A DNA stretch of 48,249 nt from Rhodospirillales bacterium (GCA_025352565.1 JANXTF010000112.1:1-48249); one strand, 5' to 3'; counted from the first letter of the stretch, positions 1-12,726 are shown. A program made the numbers and translations. Notes: generated by a model from the sequence alone, not told the origin.

Positions 1-14
1 CAGACGAAGGCCGG

Positions 15-488
15 TCAGACGAACTTGAACGACAGCACCTCGTAGCTGCGGTCCCCGCCCGGCGCCGGCACCGAGATGGTGTCGCCCACCTTTTTGCCGA
101 TCAGCGCCTTGGCCAACGGAGAGGACACGGAAAGCCGCGCCGATTTGATGTCGGCCTCATGCACGCCGACGATCTGGTAGGTGCTTTCCTTGTCCGTCTC
201 CTCATCGACCAGACGAACATGGGCGCCGAACTTGATGTGTTCGCCGGTGAGGGTGGAGGGGTCGATCACCTCGACGGACGAGGTGATCTCCTCGAGCTCG
301 GCGATGCGGCCCTCGATGAAGCTCTGGCGTTCGCGGGCCGCGTGATATTCGGCGTTCTCGCTGAGGTCGCCATGCGTTCGCGCCTCCGCGATCGCGCGGA
401 TCACGGCGGGGCGTTCGCTGCTCTTGAGGAAGCGTAGCTCCTCTTCGAGCTTCAGCAGCCCAGGGGCGGTCATCGGAAACTTTTGCAA
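15..488 (-). CDS. greA: Transcription elongation factor GreA
   Basis: The 157-residue product has the GreA layout: an N-terminal antiparallel coiled coil (about residues 8-75) with the family pattern GDLSENAEYHAARE near residues 40-53, then a C-terminal FKBP-like domain that ends in the SYEVLSF type of motif. GreA enters the secondary channel of RNA polymerase and stimulates cleavage of backtracked transcripts, so stalled complexes can resume. The acidic coiled-coil tip residues (D41 and E45 in GDLSENAE) are present. Length is normal for the family. The gene lies downstream of carAB on the same strand, about 105 bp away, with a hairpin in the gap, so it is probably transcribed on its own. Family assignment is secure. 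Confidence 0.97.
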   Translation of the reverse strand: MQKFPMTAPGLLKLEEELRFLKSSERPAVIRAIAEARTHGDLSENAEYHAARERQSFIEGRIAELEEITSSVEVIDPSTLTGEHIKFGAHVRLVDEETDKESTYQIVGVHEADIKSARLSVSSPLAKALIGKKVGDTISVPAPGGDRSYEVLSFKFV

Positions 489-559
489 CGGACGAACCTC
501 GAGGCGGGGGGTATGGGAGCAGGCTATCGCGGCAAGTCGGGCGGTCCAAACGCAAACGC

Positions 560-586
560 CGCGGCCGGGTTCATGACCGGGCCGCG
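560..586 (-). terminator. Hairpin after carB, likely terminator
   Basis: CGCGGCC (560-566) pairs with GGCCGCG (580-586) across a 13-nt loop, just past the carB stop codon at 594. On the minus strand the downstream sequence is moderately T-containing (GTTTGCGTTT) and not a clean U-run, so termination strength is uncertain. It separates carAB from greA. Confidence 0.5.
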
Positions 587-593
587 ACGGGGC

Positions 594-3500
594 TCAGAAC
601 GATCCGCGAAAGTAGGACTGCAGCGGCGCGACTTCAAGGGTGCCCGCCCGCAGGGCCGCGATGGCGTGGGTGGCGGCCCGGGCACCCGCGATCGTGGTGT
701 AGTGCGGGATGGCGTTGGTGAGCGCGCTGCGGCGGATGTCGAAGCTGTCGGCAACCGACTGCGCGCCCGATGCGGTGTTGATCACCAGTTGCACGTCGCC
801 GGAGCGGATGGCGTCCACACAATGCGGCCGGCCCTCCAGCACCTTGTTCACCACCTTGACCGAGAGCCCCGCCTCGCGCAGCCGCGCGGCCGTGCCGCGC
901 GTGGCCAGGATCGAGAACCCGAGATCGAGCAGGTGCCGTGCCACCGCCAGCGCCGCCGCCTTGTCGGTGTCGCGCACCGAAAGGAACACCTGGCCCGAAT
1001 CCGGCAGCTTCACCCCGGCACCCAGCTGGCTCTTGGCGAAAGCGCGCTCGAAGCTGCTGTCCAGGCCCATGACCTCGCCGGTGGAGCGCATCTCGGGGCC
1101 GAGGATGCTGTCCACGCCGGGGAAGCGGGCGAACGGGAACACCGCCTCCTTCACCGCGACATGGCGCGCCACGCTGTCGTCATCGAGCTTGAACTCGGAC
1201 AGCCGCGCTCCGGCCATGACGCGGGCGCCGATCTTGGCCACGGGAACCCCGGTCGCCTTGGCGACGAACGGCACGGTGCGGGACGCGCGCGGATTCACCT
1301 CCAGCACGAACACATCGGAACCCTTGATGGCGTATTGCACGTTCATCAGCCCGACTACGCCGATGCCCTTGGCCAGCGCCTCGGTCTGCGATTTCAGCTC
1401 GGTGACCATGGCGGGCGACAGCGTGTAGGGCGGCAGCGCGCAGGCGCTGTCGCCGGAATGGATGCCGGCTTCCTCGATGTGCTCCATGACGCCCGCGACG
1501 TACACGGTCTGCCCGTCGGAGATGCAGTCCACATCGACCTCGATCGCGTCGTTGAGATAGCGGTCGATCAGCACCGGGTTGTCGCCCGAGACGCGCACCG
1601 CCTCGCGCATGTAGCGATGCAGGCCCTTGGTGTCGTAGACGATCTCCATGGCGCGGCCGCCGAGCACATAGCTGGGGCGGATCACCACCGGGTAGCCGAT
1701 GCGGTCGGTTATTCTCTCGGCTTCGGCGGTCGAGCGCGCGATCCCGTTCTCCGGCTGGCGCAGGCCGAGCTTGTGCAGGAGTTGCTGGAACCGCTCGCGA
1801 TCCTCGGCGAGGTCGATCGCATCCGCGCTGGTGCCCAGCAGTGGGATGCCGGCCCTTTCCAATGCGAGAGAAAGCTTCAGCGGGGTCTGCCCGCCGTACT
1901 GCACGATGCAGCCCAGCACCCGGCCGTCGGTTTGTTCTCGGCGCACGATGGCGATCACGTCCTCCGCGGTCAGCGGCTCGAAATACAGCCGGTCGGAGGT
2001 GTCGTAGTCCGTGCTGACGGTCTCGGGGTTGCAGTTGACCATGATGGTCTCGAACCCGGCCTCGCGCAGCGCATAGGCGGCATGGACGCAGCAATAATCG
2101 AATTCGATGCCCTGGCCGATACGGTTGGGGCCGCCGCCGAGGATGACGACTTTCTCGCGCGCGGTTGGGCGCGATTCGCATTCCGGCACGCCGAAGCCGC
2201 CTTCATAGGTGGAGTACATGTACGGCGTGTCGGAGCCGAACTCACCGGCACAGGTGTCGATGCGCTTGAACACCGGCAGCACGCCGAGGGCGATGCGGTG
2301 GGCGGCCACTTCCGGCTCGGGCCGACCCACGAAGGCGGCGATCTGGCCGTCGGAGAAGCCGAGCGCCTTGATGCGCCGCATGGCGTGCGCGTCGGCTGGC
2401 AGCCCGGCGGCGATCTCGGTTTCGGCGGCGACGATCTTGGCCAGTTCGCGCAGGAACCACGGGTCGAACTTGCAGGCGTCGTGGATGTCCTCGACCGACA
2501 GCCCGGCACGCAGGGCCTGAGCCGCCATCAGCAGCCGATCGGGTTTCGGTGCCGACAAGGCGGCGCGGTAAGCATCGTGGGTGCCGTCGCCCGGAGGCTC
2601 GACAGGGTCGAGGCCGGACAGGCCGGTCTCCATGCTGCGCAGGCCCTTCTGCAAGGCTTCCGCGAAACTGCGGCCGATCGCCATGGCTTCGCCGACCGAC
2701 TTCATGCTGGTGGAAAGCAGGGCCGGCGTGCCGGGGAATTTCTCGAAGGTGAAGCGCGGGATCTTCACCACCACGTAGTCGATGGCCGGCTCGAAGCTCG
2801 CCGGCGTGGTGCGGGTGATGTCGTTGGCGAGTTCGTCGAGCGTGTAGCCGACCGCGAGCTTGGCGGCGATCTTGGCGATCGGGAAGCCGGTGGCCTTCGA
2901 TGCGAGCGCCGAGGACCGCGACACGCGCGGGTTCATCTCGATCACCAGCAGCCGGCCATCGGCCGGGTTGAGCGCGAATTGCACGTTCGATCCGCCGGTC
3001 TCCACGCCGATCCGGCGCAGGCACGCGATCGAGGCGTCGCGCATGATCTGGTATTCTTTGTCGGTGAGCGTGAGGGCCGGCGCCACCGTCACGCTGTCGC
3101 CGGTATGGACGCCCATGGGGTCCACGTTCTCGATGGCGCACACTATGATGCAGTTATCCGCCGCGTCGCGGACCACCTCCATCTCGTATTCCTTCCAGCC
3201 CAGCACGCTCTCTTCCACGAGCACTTCCGTGGTGGGCGAGGCGTCGAGGCCGCCCGTGACGATGGCCTCGAACTCCTCGCGGTTGTAGGCGATGCCGCCG
3301 CCGGTGCCTCCCAGGGTAAAGCTGGGGCGGATGACGGCAGGCAGGCCCACCATCGCGAGCGCCTCGCGCGCGTCGGCCATCGTGTGCGCGATCATGCTGC
3401 GCGGGCTCTCGATGCCAATCTCGGCCATCGCGTCGCGGAATTTCAGCCGGTCTTCCGCACGGTCGATCACGTCGGCCTTGGCGCCGATCAGCTCGACGCC

Positions 3501-3833
3501 GTACCGGGTCAGTACGCCGCTCGCATCGAGCGCCAGGGCGGTGTTGAGCGCGGTCTGTCCGCCCATGGTGGGGAGCAGCGCGTCGGGCCTCTCCTTGGCG
3601 ATGATGCGCTCGACGAATTCGGGCGTGATCGGTTCGACGTAGGTGGCATCGGCAAGACCGGGGTCGGTCATGATGGTGGCGGGGTTGGAGTTGACCAGGA
3701 TGACGCGGTAGCCCTCGGCGCGGAGCGCCTTGCAGGCCTGGGCGCCGGAATAGTCGAACTCGCAGGCCTGGCCAATGATGATGGGGCCGGCGCCGATGAT
3801 GAGGATGGACTGGATGTCGGTGCGCTTTGGCAT
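594..3833 (-). CDS. carB: Carbamoyl-phosphate synthase large subunit CarB
   Basis: The 1079-residue protein is the synthetase subunit that makes carbamoyl phosphate from bicarbonate, ATP and ammonia delivered by CarA; the product feeds arginine and pyrimidine synthesis. It starts [20 protein letters not shown] and contains two homologous ATP-grasp synthetase halves. The first runs to about residue 400; the second begins near [19 protein letters not shown]. The C-terminal MGS-like allosteric domain follows [12 protein letters not shown]. Length matches the family. The start is the ATG at 3833, 11 nt after the carA stop codon, so the two are co-transcribed. The ribosome-binding site is poor (GGGCGAAAACAC), which suggests translation is coupled to carA. 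A very long open frame exists antisense to this gene; it is a GC-skew shadow. Confidence 0.98.
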   Translation of the reverse strand: MPKRTDIQSILIIGAGPIIIGQACEFDYSGAQACKALRAEGYRVILVNSNPATIMTDPGLADATYVEPITPEFVERIIAKERPDALLPTMGGQTALNTALALDASGVLTRYGVELIGAKADVIDRAEDRLKFRDAMAEIGIESPRSMIAHTMADAREALAMVGLPAVIRPSFTLGGTGGGIAYNREEFEAIVTGGLDASPTTEVLVEESVLGWKEYEMEVVRDAADNCIIVCAIENVDPMGVHTGDSVTVAPALTLTDKEYQIMRDASIACLRRIGVETGGSNVQFALNPADGRLLVIEMNPRVSRSSALASKATGFPIAKIAAKLAVGYTLDELANDITRTTPASFEPAIDYVVVKIPRFTFEKFPGTPALLSTSMKSVGEAMAIGRSFAEALQKGLRSMETGLSGLDPVEPPGDGTHDAYRAALSAPKPDRLLMAAQALRAGLSVEDIHDACKFDPWFLRELAKIVAAETEIAAGLPADAHAMRRIKALGFSDGQIAAFVGRPEPEVAAHRIALGVLPVFKRIDTCAGEFGSDTPYMYSTYEGGFGVPECESRPTAREKVVILGGGPNRIGQGIEFDYCCVHAAYALREAGFETIMVNCNPETVSTDYDTSDRLYFEPLTAEDVIAIVRREQTDGRVLGCIVQYGGQTPLKLSLALERAGIPLLGTSADAIDLAEDRERFQQLLHKLGLRQPENGIARSTAEAERITDRIGYPVVIRPSYVLGGRAMEIVYDTKGLHRYMREAVRVSGDNPVLIDRYLNDAIEVDVDCISDGQTVYVAGVMEHIEEAGIHSGDSACALPPYTLSPAMVTELKSQTEALAKGIGVVGLMNVQYAIKGSDVFVLEVNPRASRTVPFVAKATGVPVAKIGARVMAGARLSEFKLDDDSVARHVAVKEAVFPFARFPGVDSILGPEMRSTGEVMGLDSSFERAFAKSQLGAGVKLPDSGQVFLSVRDTDKAAALAVARHLLDLGFSILATRGTAARLREAGLSVKVVNKVLEGRPHCVDAIRSGDVQLVINTASGAQSVADSFDIRRSALTNAIPHYTTIAGARAATHAIAALRAGTLEVAPLQSYFRGSF

Positions 3834-3844
3834 GTGTTTTCGCC

Positions 3845-5194
3845 CTATGCCAGCGCGTCGGCGAAGCGCTTGAACAAATGGTGGCTGTCGGCCGGGCCGG
3901 GGCTGGCCTCGGGATGGTACTGGACGCTGAAACAGCGTTTCGCGTCGCAGGCGATGCCCTCGTTGCTGCCGTCGAACAGGCTGACATGGGTGATGCGGAC
4001 GCCTTCGGGGAGCGATTTGTCGTCCACCGCGAAGCCGTGATTCTGGCTGGTAATTTCGACGCGGCCGGTGGCGAGGTCCTTTACCGGCTGGTTCGCCCCC
4101 CGATGGCCACGATCGAGCTTGAAGGTCCGCGCGCCCAGAGCGAGCGCGAGAAGCTGGTGGCCGAGGCAGATGCCGAAGATCGGTTTTCCCGCCGCCAGCA
4201 CGCCCTGGATGGCGGGCACCGCGTAGGCGCCGGTCGCCGCCGGGTCGCCCGGACCATTGGAGAGGAACACGCCGTCCGGCTTGTGGCGCAGGATATCCGC
4301 GGCGGTGGCCGTCGCGGGCACCACGGTCACGCGGCAGCCGGCGGAGGCGAGGCAGCGCAGAATGTTGCGCTTGGCGCCGTAATCGACGGCGACGACATGA
4401 CGCGTGGGCGCGGTCTGCCGGCCGGAGCCGTTGGGCCATGACCATTCGGTCTCGTCCCACGCATAGGATTGCGTGCAGGAGACCGATTTCGCGAGGTCCA
4501 GGCCCTCGAGGCCCGGCCATGCGGCGGCTTGCGCCTGGAGGGCGGCGAGGTCGAAGCGGCCATCGGTGGGGAACGCCAGCACGCCGTTGGGAGCGCCGCC
4601 GTCGCGGATGCGGATGGTCAACGCGCGGGTATCGATGCCGGCGAGGCCGGTCACGCCCTGGGCGCGCAGCCACTGGGGCAGGCCTTGCGTGCTGCGCCAG
4701 TTGCTTGGCTCGGTCACGTCCTGCTTCACGATCAAACCGCGCGCGGCGATGGTGATGGCCTCGAAATCCTCGGCGTTGATGCCGACATTGCCGATATGGG
4801 GGAAGGTGAAGGTGATGATCTGCCCGGCATAGGAAGGATCGGTAAGGGTTTCCTGATAGCCGGTCATGCCCGTGTTGAAGCAGATTTCCGCGACAGGCGG
4901 CTCGACGGCGGTGTGGGCGCCGAAGCCGCGGCCCCAGAACACCGCGCCATCGGCCAGCACGAGGGCGGCGGTGGCCCCCTGCGGGACGTCGCCGGGGAGC
5001 GCCGTGGCGACAGGGGCGCCGGGCATGTCCGACAAAGCGAGGCCCGTTGCGCCGAGAATGGCGGGCCAATGACGGGCAGGGATGAACTGGCTCTGGCGCC
5101 ATTTTCGCACCGCCTCGGTGCCGACACCCAGCAGGCGGGCGGCGGCGTCAGCGTTGCCAAGGCGGTCGATGATCTGGTTCACGGTGACTGGCAT
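3845..5194 (-). CDS. carA: Carbamoyl-phosphate synthase small subunit CarA with an N-terminal helix-turn-helix
   Basis: The C-terminal ~390 residues are ordinary CarA: an N-domain with [11 protein letters not shown] and [12 protein letters not shown], then a class I glutamine amidotransferase with the nucleophile in GICLGHQ and the His/Glu pair in [10 protein letters not shown]. It hydrolyses glutamine and passes ammonia to CarB. The unusual part is residues 1-57, before the usual CarA start. They form a small Cro/YdaS-like helix-turn-helix ([17 protein letters not shown], then [17 protein letters not shown]). The open frame is continuous, and an internal Met57 would give a standard-length CarA of 393 residues. 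I prefer the ATG at 5194 because the HTH is clearly protein-like and a promoter fits right at it. No Shine-Dalgarno precedes this ATG. The HTH probably binds the inverted repeats upstream of the gene; that is inference. Confidence 0.93.
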   Translation of the reverse strand: MPVTVNQIIDRLGNADAAARLLGVGTEAVRKWRQSQFIPARHWPAILGATGLALSDMPGAPVATALPGDVPQGATAALVLADGAVFWGRGFGAHTAVEPPVAEICFNTGMTGYQETLTDPSYAGQIITFTFPHIGNVGINAEDFEAITIAARGLIVKQDVTEPSNWRSTQGLPQWLRAQGVTGLAGIDTRALTIRIRDGGAPNGVLAFPTDGRFDLAALQAQAAAWPGLEGLDLAKSVSCTQSYAWDETEWSWPNGSGRQTAPTRHVVAVDYGAKRNILRCLASAGCRVTVVPATATAADILRHKPDGVFLSNGPGDPAATGAYAVPAIQGVLAAGKPIFGICLGHQLLALALGARTFKLDRGHRGANQPVKDLATGRVEITSQNHGFAVDDKSLPEGVRITHVSLFDGSNEGIACDAKRCFSVQYHPEASPGPADSHHLFKRFADALA

Positions 5195-5200
5195 TGAAGG

Positions 5201-5229
5201 AGTATGCCGGAATTGGCTTCCCAGTTCAA
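5201..5229 (-). promoter_or_regulatory. Predicted carA promoter, leaderless
   Basis: On the minus strand TTGAAC (5229-5224) and CATACT (5206-5201) are separated by exactly 17 bp, a good sigma-70 arrangement. Transcription would start about 6-7 nt after the -10 box, at or next to the carA ATG (5194). That would give a leaderless mRNA, consistent with the absent Shine-Dalgarno. Confidence 0.5.
5207..5223. promoter_or_regulatory. Operator-like inverted repeat 1 (carA side)
   Basis: CCGGAA-TTGGC-TTCCCA is an imperfect 6-5-6 inverted repeat with core GGAA-N5-TTCC. It occupies precisely the 17-bp spacer of the predicted carA promoter and overlaps the predicted yqeY -35 box. A bound protein there would block both promoters. 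Confidence 0.5.
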
Positions 5230-5242
5230 CATGAGATAGTAT
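5214..5242 (+). promoter_or_regulatory. Predicted yqeY promoter
   Basis: TTGGCT (5214-5219) and TAGTAT (5237-5242) are spaced by 17 bp on the plus strand. The predicted start near 5249 falls inside inverted repeat 2. The boxes interleave with those of the divergent carA promoter, so the two genes probably compete or are co-regulated. Confidence 0.45.
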
Positions 5243-5245
5243 GAT

Positions 5246-5262
5246 TGGGAAATTGGTTCCCA
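5246..5262. promoter_or_regulatory. Operator-like inverted repeat 2 (yqeY side)
   Basis: TGGGAA-ATTGG-TTCCCA is a perfect 6-bp inverted repeat with a 5-bp centre. It shares its right half and spacing with repeat 1, 39 bp away centre to centre. It covers the predicted yqeY transcription start. Confidence 0.5.
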
Positions 5263-5342
5263 CTTCTCCCTTCCCCTGCCACACGGGGACGACGGGGGAG
5301 GAAATCAACGCCCGCATGAAGGGTTCATCGTTGGAGATTTCC

Positions 5343-5798
5343 ATGAATTTACGCGAGCAATTCACCGCCGAACTGAAAACCGCGATGCTGGCGCATGAGG
5401 CGGCACGGGTATCGGCGCTGCGGATGGTGACGTCCAAGCTGAAGGACATGGACATCGCGGCCCGGCCCAAGGGCGTCGAAAAAGTGCCCGACGAGGAAAT
5501 CGTGTCGATGCTGCGCGGCATGGTGAAGTCTCGCCGCGAGAGCGTGGAGCTGTATCAAAAGGGCAACCGCCCGGAGCTGGCGGCGAAGGAGGAGGCCGAG
5601 ATCGCGGTGATCGAGGGGTTCCTGCCGCGGCAGATGGACCAGGCGGCGACCGAGGCGGCGGTGGCCGAGGCCGTGGCGGAAACCGGCGCCGCCAGCATCA
5701 AGGACATGGGGCGTGTGATGGCGGCGCTGAAGGCCAGGCATGGCGTGAGCCTCGACATGGCCCGCGTCGGGCCGCTGGTGCGCGCGAAACTCGGCTGA
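5343..5798 (+). CDS. yqeY: GatB/YqeY domain protein
   Basis: The 151-residue protein is an all-helical YqeY protein, resembling the C-terminal tRNA-binding tail of GatB (amidotransferase subunit). Recognisable stretches are MNLREQFTAELKTAM, RMVTSKLKDMD and KDMGRVMAALKAR near the C terminus. The family's biochemical role is poorly defined; a tRNA-related function is inferred from GatB. An upstream in-frame ATG at 5241 would add 34 residues that do not look conserved and would fall inside the operator region. The ATG at 5343 has GGAG eight bases upstream, so it is preferred. The stop codon overlaps the dnaG start (TGATG), as in many alphaproteobacteria where yqeY, dnaG and rpoD travel together. 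Confidence 0.92.
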   Translation: MNLREQFTAELKTAMLAHEAARVSALRMVTSKLKDMDIAARPKGVEKVPDEEIVSMLRGMVKSRRESVELYQKGNRPELAAKEEAEIAVIEGFLPRQMDQAATEAAVAEAVAETGAASIKDMGRVMAALKARHGVSLDMARVGPLVRAKLG

Positions 5799-7570
5799 TG
5801 GCGCTGCCGCCGCAATTCCTGGAGGAGCTGCGGGCACGCACACCGATCGCTGCCCTGATCGGGCGGCGCGTGCGGTTGGCTAAATCGGGCAAGCAGTGGA
5901 AGGGGTGCTGCCCGTTCCACGGCGAGAAGACGCCATCCTTTTATGTGTACGACGACGGTTTCCACTGCTTCGGCTGCGGCGCGCACGGCGACGCGATCAG
6001 CTTCGTGATGCAGAGCGAGGGCTCGGGCTTCGTCGAGGCGGTGGAGAAGCTGGCGGGCGAGGCGGGGCTGGAGGTGCCCAGGGCCAGCCCGACCCAGGAG
6101 GCCGCCGAGCGGTTGCGGATCGATCTGCATGGCGTGCTGGCCGCCGCCGCGAAATTTTTCCAGCGCAAGCTGTTCGCGCCCGAGGGCGCGCGGGCCCTGT
6201 CGTACTTGCGCGAACGCGGCGTGAGCGACGCCATGATCGCGGCGTTTGGCATCGGCTGGTCGGGCGATGGGCGCGGCGGTCTGGCGACCGAACTGGCGCG
6301 GGCCGACGCCACGCCGGCGATGCTGCTCGAAGCCGGGCTGCTGCGTGATCCGGGCGAGGGTCAGGCGCCGCGCGAGCTGTTCTACAACCGCGTGATGTTC
6401 CCGATCCGCGACCGGCGCGGGCGCGAGATCAGCTTTGGCGGGCGCATTCTGGGCGACGGGCAGCCCAAATACGTGAACGGCCCGGAGACCCCCCTGTTCA
6501 GCAAGCGGCGCACCCTGTTCGCGCTGGACCGGGCACGGGAAGGCAGCCGGGCGGGGGCCGATGTGGTGGTGGCCGAAGGGTATATGGACGTGATCGCGCT
6601 GCATCAGGCGGGGTTCGCGGGCGCTGTCGCGCCGCTCGGCACGGCGCTGACCGAGGAGCAGCTGGAGGAGCTCTGGCGCCTGTCGCCCTCGCCGGTGCTG
6701 TGCTTCGACGGCGATGCGGCGGGCGGACGGGCCGCCGCGCGAGCGGCCGAACTGGCGCTGCCGATGTTGTCGGCGGAGCGGACCTTGCGGCTGGCCTCGC
6801 TGCCGGCCGGCGAGGACCCCGACACGCTGGTGCGGCGCCAGGGGCCGAACGGGTTTCGCGCCGTGATCGGCTCGGCCCGCCCGTTGTCGGACGCGCTGTA
6901 CGATCTGATCCGCGAGAGCCATGGCGACGCGACGCCGGAGCAGCGCGCGGGGTTGCGGACGCGGCTGATGGATGCCGCGGGCAAGATCGCGGACAAGTCG
7001 CTGGCCGGCGAATACCGGCGCGTTCTTCTCGATCGTTTCTTTGCGGCAAGGCCGTTCCGGGGCGCCGCGGCCAGGCCGGCGGCGAAATTCCAGCGCCGCC
7101 AGGTGGATGAGGCTGAAACCCAGGCCGAACGCGCGCGCAACCTCGTCGCCATTCTCCTGCGTCACCCGGATCTGCTGCATGACGTGGACGAGGCGTTCGG
7201 CCAACTCGTGCTGCCGGACGCGCTGGCGGCGTTGCGCGAATGCATCCAGGACTGGGCGATCGCGACGGAGCTTCTTGACAGTCAAACCCTCATGGACCAC
7301 CTGACCCAGTCTGGTTTCGCCGTCTCCGTCGCCGAGGTTCTGTCTCATTTCCCCACTCCCCTGCCGATCTGCGCGTCCGCGGACGCCATGCCGGCTGAAG
7401 CGGAGGCGGGCTGGTGGGAGATTTTCGGCCTGATGCATCGGAAGCGGTTGGAAGAGGAGGTCGAGATCGCTGAGCGGGATCTTGTCGCCCATTTCGATCA
7501 GACCAGGGTACGGCGCCTGCTGGCGTTGCGGGCCGCCCTCAACGCATTGCGCGAGAGCGAGCAAGGCTAA
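5798..7570 (+). CDS. dnaG: DNA primase DnaG
   Basis: The 590-residue primase makes RNA primers at the replication fork. Domains in order: an N-terminal CHC2 zinc-binding domain ([12 protein letters not shown] followed by [11 protein letters not shown], about residues 37-66), the catalytic core, a Toprim region with [16 protein letters not shown] (acidic Glu near residue 256) and [10 protein letters not shown], and a C-terminal helicase-interaction region. Length is typical for alphaproteobacterial primases. The start codon overlaps the yqeY stop, which indicates translational coupling. rpoD follows 65 bp later, reproducing a macromolecular-synthesis cluster. Confidence 0.97.
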   Translation: MALPPQFLEELRARTPIAALIGRRVRLAKSGKQWKGCCPFHGEKTPSFYVYDDGFHCFGCGAHGDAISFVMQSEGSGFVEAVEKLAGEAGLEVPRASPTQEAAERLRIDLHGVLAAAAKFFQRKLFAPEGARALSYLRERGVSDAMIAAFGIGWSGDGRGGLATELARADATPAMLLEAGLLRDPGEGQAPRELFYNRVMFPIRDRRGREISFGGRILGDGQPKYVNGPETPLFSKRRTLFALDRAREGSRAGADVVVAEGYMDVIALHQAGFAGAVAPLGTALTEEQLEELWRLSPSPVLCFDGDAAGGRAAARAAELALPMLSAERTLRLASLPAGEDPDTLVRRQGPNGFRAVIGSARPLSDALYDLIRESHGDATPEQRAGLRTRLMDAAGKIADKSLAGEYRRVLLDRFFAARPFRGAAARPAAKFQRRQVDEAETQAERARNLVAILLRHPDLLHDVDEAFGQLVLPDALAALRECIQDWAIATELLDSQTLMDHLTQSGFAVSVAEVLSHFPTPLPICASADAMPAEAEAGWWEIFGLMHRKRLEEEVEIAERDLVAHFDQTRVRRLLALRAALNALRESEQG

Positions 7571-7635
7571 ATGATATTTACGGGCCACGGGGCGCTTTCT
7601 CGTCGGCCCCATTGAACGTTGGAGCAGAGTATACC

Positions 7636-9612
<1,977 letters not shown>

Positions 9613-9620
9613 GGCGTCCG

Positions 9621-10187
9621 GTGGGCCTTTTGTCGGAGCCCGTGGTGCGGGTGGGCGTTACCGTGACCTTTATGCGGATGGACCGCCCGCCCGCCGACCT
9701 CGTCGCCCTCCCGCCGGGGGCTGCGGTGATGCGCCGGAAGGATTGCGGGGTGGCGGAGTACCGTTCGTATTACGAGACGGTGGGCGCCGCCTATCTGTGG
9801 TGGCTGCGGCGCGCGATGTCGGACCGGCAACTGGCGGGGCTGCTGCGCGACCGCGACGTCTCGATCTTCCGTTTGGAGCTGAACGGCCGGGTCGCCGGCT
9901 TTTACGAATTGGACGAGACCGCTTGGCCCTTGGTCAATCTCAGCTATTTCGGGCTGATGCCGCATGCGGTGGGTCGCGGCCTCGGGTATGCGCTGCTGTG
10001 CGACGCGGTGTCGCGGGCCTGGCGCAAGGGGCCGGAGGCGATCACGGTCAACACCTGCACCGCCGACCACCCTCGCGCCATGCCGAACTATCTGCGCGCC
10101 GGGTTCGTGCCGCTGCGCGAGGTGGCCGAGACGTGGAGCATCCCCACGCGCCTGGGGTTGCACATTCCGGAGGCGTTGCGGGTTTAG
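9621..10187 (+). CDS. GNAT-family N-acetyltransferase
   Basis: The protein (up to 188 residues) has a GNAT fold: a central VAGFYELDE strand region, a LSYFGLMPHAVGRGLGYALL acetyl-CoA pyrophosphate-binding loop (R/Q-x-x-G-x-G/A type, here GRGLGY), and a C-terminal NYLRAGFVPLRE. It should transfer an acetyl group from acetyl-CoA to an amine; the substrate cannot be read from the sequence. The start is uncertain: GTG codons at 9621, 9642 and 9651 and an ATG at 9672 are all in frame. It begins 8 bp after rpoD and is probably read through from it. The DNA after it is decayed. Confidence 0.8.
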   Translation: MGLLSEPVVRVGVTVTFMRMDRPPADLVALPPGAAVMRRKDCGVAEYRSYYETVGAAYLWWLRRAMSDRQLAGLLRDRDVSIFRLELNGRVAGFYELDETAWPLVNLSYFGLMPHAVGRGLGYALLCDAVSRAWRKGPEAITVNTCTADHPRAMPNYLRAGFVPLREVAETWSIPTRLGLHIPEALRV

Positions 10188-10265
10188 CCGCTTGCGCCTC
10201 CTGGGTCTGGCATTGTCAACCGGCCGGCACCGGGACGAGTTCTGGGGTGTATTGCTGGGGCGGAG

Positions 10266-10388
10266 ATGGCGGGCGAGGTCACGCTGCGCGGACACAATGC
10301 GGGCGACACTGGCTGGATCTCCAGCGAGCCGCATCGCGGTTTCGGCCAAAATCTGGTCGGCGAGACCTGGGAGCGTGCGTGGCCGTGA
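10266..10388 (+). pseudogene. Short coding remnant, possibly from a MarR/GNAT-type protein
   Basis: A 40-codon frame encodes VTLRGHNAGDTGWISSEPHR. The pattern H-x-x-GD-x-GWI-x-x-x-H recalls the start of the GNAT part of bifunctional MarR/GNAT proteins. The match is short and the rest of any such domain is absent. It may be chance; treat it as a possible relic only. Confidence 0.25.
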
Positions 10389-10419
10389 AACTCGCCGTGG
10401 GATGAGGCGCTGCGTCGGA

Positions 10420-10623
10420 ATGGACGCGGGTGACGACATGATGCGGCGGGCGATCGCCCAGGCCCGCAAGGGGGCCCGCAAGGGGGACCGCAAGCCGGGG
10501 GCGAACGGCATCGGCTGCGTGATCGTGCGCGACGGGCGCGTGCTGGCCGAGGGGTTCAACGAAGTCGATGCGCGGCACGACCCGACGGCCCACGCCGAGA
10601 TCGTGACGGTTCAGAGCGCGTGA
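10420..10623 (+). pseudogene. Truncated nucleoside deaminase
   Basis: The 67-residue product runs MDAGDDMMRRAIAQARKG, then IGCVIVRDGRVLAEGFNEVD and HDPTAHAEIVTV, which is the N-terminal half of a cytidine/guanine-deaminase-fold protein. The zinc ligand and catalytic Glu of HAE are present, but a stop follows within six residues of that motif. The downstream PCxxC zinc-binding motif is missing in every frame I checked. Without it no zinc site can form, so the gene should be dead. A start at 10402 adds six residues. The loss looks like a deletion rather than a single frameshift, because no C-terminal half is found before mreB. Confidence 0.6.
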
Positions 10624-10693
10624 ACACCTGACGCGATAAATCATGGGTGGAGTTGCGGCGGCGGCCCTTGCTCCCGCACGGCCGGGGGGTTAA

Positions 10694-11812
<1,119 letters not shown>

Positions 11813-11851
11813 CCGGCCGCCACCTGGTCCCTCACGAGGAGGTCCGCTTCC

Positions 11852-12715
11852 TTGATCCATCTTTCCATCCCCGTCCGCCAGGCCCTGGGCAAGCTGACGT
11901 TGCCGGTGCTGATCCTGGCGGCGTTCGGCCTGATGCTGGTCGGCAAGGCGGACGCGCTTCTGGCGGACAAGGCGCGCATGGCGCTGGCCGATGCGCTGGC
12001 GCCAATTTTCGGCGCGGTGGCCGAGCCGGTGGCCCATGTGCGCGACGCGGTCGACAACGCCGAGCGGTTGCTCACGATCTACGCCGACAATGCGCGGCTG
12101 CGCGAGGAAAACGACCGGCTGCAGCGATGGCAGGCGGTTGCGCTGGCGCTGGACGCCGAGAACACCACGCTGAAGGACAATCTCCACTGGATTCCCGACG
12201 CTTCGGCGGCGTTCATCACCGCGCGCGTGGTCGCGGACGCGGGTGGCGTGTATGCCCGCGCGGTGCTGCTTTCGGCGGGGCCGAACCACGGCATCACCAA
12301 GGGGCAGATCGCGCTGGATGACCGGGGGCTGGTTGGCCGCGTGACCGAACTTGGCGCCCGCAGCGCCCGCGTGCTCCTGTTGACCGACATGAACAGCCGC
12401 GTCCCGGTGATTCTGGAGAGCAGCCGGGCGCGCGCGATGCTGGTGGGCACCAACGGCTCCCGCCCGCGCCTGATGTATTGGCCGGAGGGCATGCAGCCGG
12501 CCGAAGGCGAGCGGCTGGTGACCAGTGCCGAGGCGAACGCCTTTCCCGCCGGCTTGCCGGTCGGCGTGGTTCACTACACGTCGAGCAACGTGCCGGAGGT
12601 GGAACCGGCGGCGCGGCTCGACCGGCTGGAGATCGTGCGCCTGTTCGATTACGGCCTGCGCGGCCTGCTGCCGCCAGAGGCGGGTGTCGCGCGTCCGACA
12701 GACCGCAAACGTTAG
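11852..12715 (+). CDS. mreC: Rod-shape-determining protein MreC
   Basis: This 287-residue bitopic inner-membrane protein has a short cytoplasmic start, one transmembrane helix (LPVLILAAFGLMLVG, about residues 17-31), a periplasmic coiled coil (AERLLTIYADNARLREENDR) and two beta domains. Family motifs include VTELGARSARVLLLTD. MreC links cytoplasmic MreB to PBP2/RodA and activates PBP2. The start is a TTG preceded by a strong AGGAGG ten bases upstream; no ATG fits. The C-terminal tail is short. Confidence 0.94.
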   Translation: MIHLSIPVRQALGKLTLPVLILAAFGLMLVGKADALLADKARMALADALAPIFGAVAEPVAHVRDAVDNAERLLTIYADNARLREENDRLQRWQAVALALDAENTTLKDNLHWIPDASAAFITARVVADAGGVYARAVLLSAGPNHGITKGQIALDDRGLVGRVTELGARSARVLLLTDMNSRVPVILESSRARAMLVGTNGSRPRLMYWPEGMQPAEGERLVTSAEANAFPAGLPVGVVHYTSSNVPEVEPAARLDRLEIVRLFDYGLRGLLPPEAGVARPTDRKR

Positions 12716-12726
12716 CGGGGGAATGC

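Noticed and set aside
483-4040. Very long open frame on the plus strand opposite carB
   Set aside because: It is antisense to an unmistakable CarB, has an Arg/His/Gly-rich composition typical of high-GC shadow frames and resembles no protein.
5204-5239. Eleven-codon leader-like frame (MPELASQFNMR) on the plus strand, preceded by GAAGGAG
   Set aside because: The predicted yqeY transcript starts after it, so it would not be transcribed. It also overlaps inverted repeat 1, which explains the sequence better.
5241-5342. Upstream start for yqeY adding 34 residues
   Set aside because: The extension overlaps operator repeat 2 and the predicted transcription start, and the ATG at 5343 has a good ribosome site.
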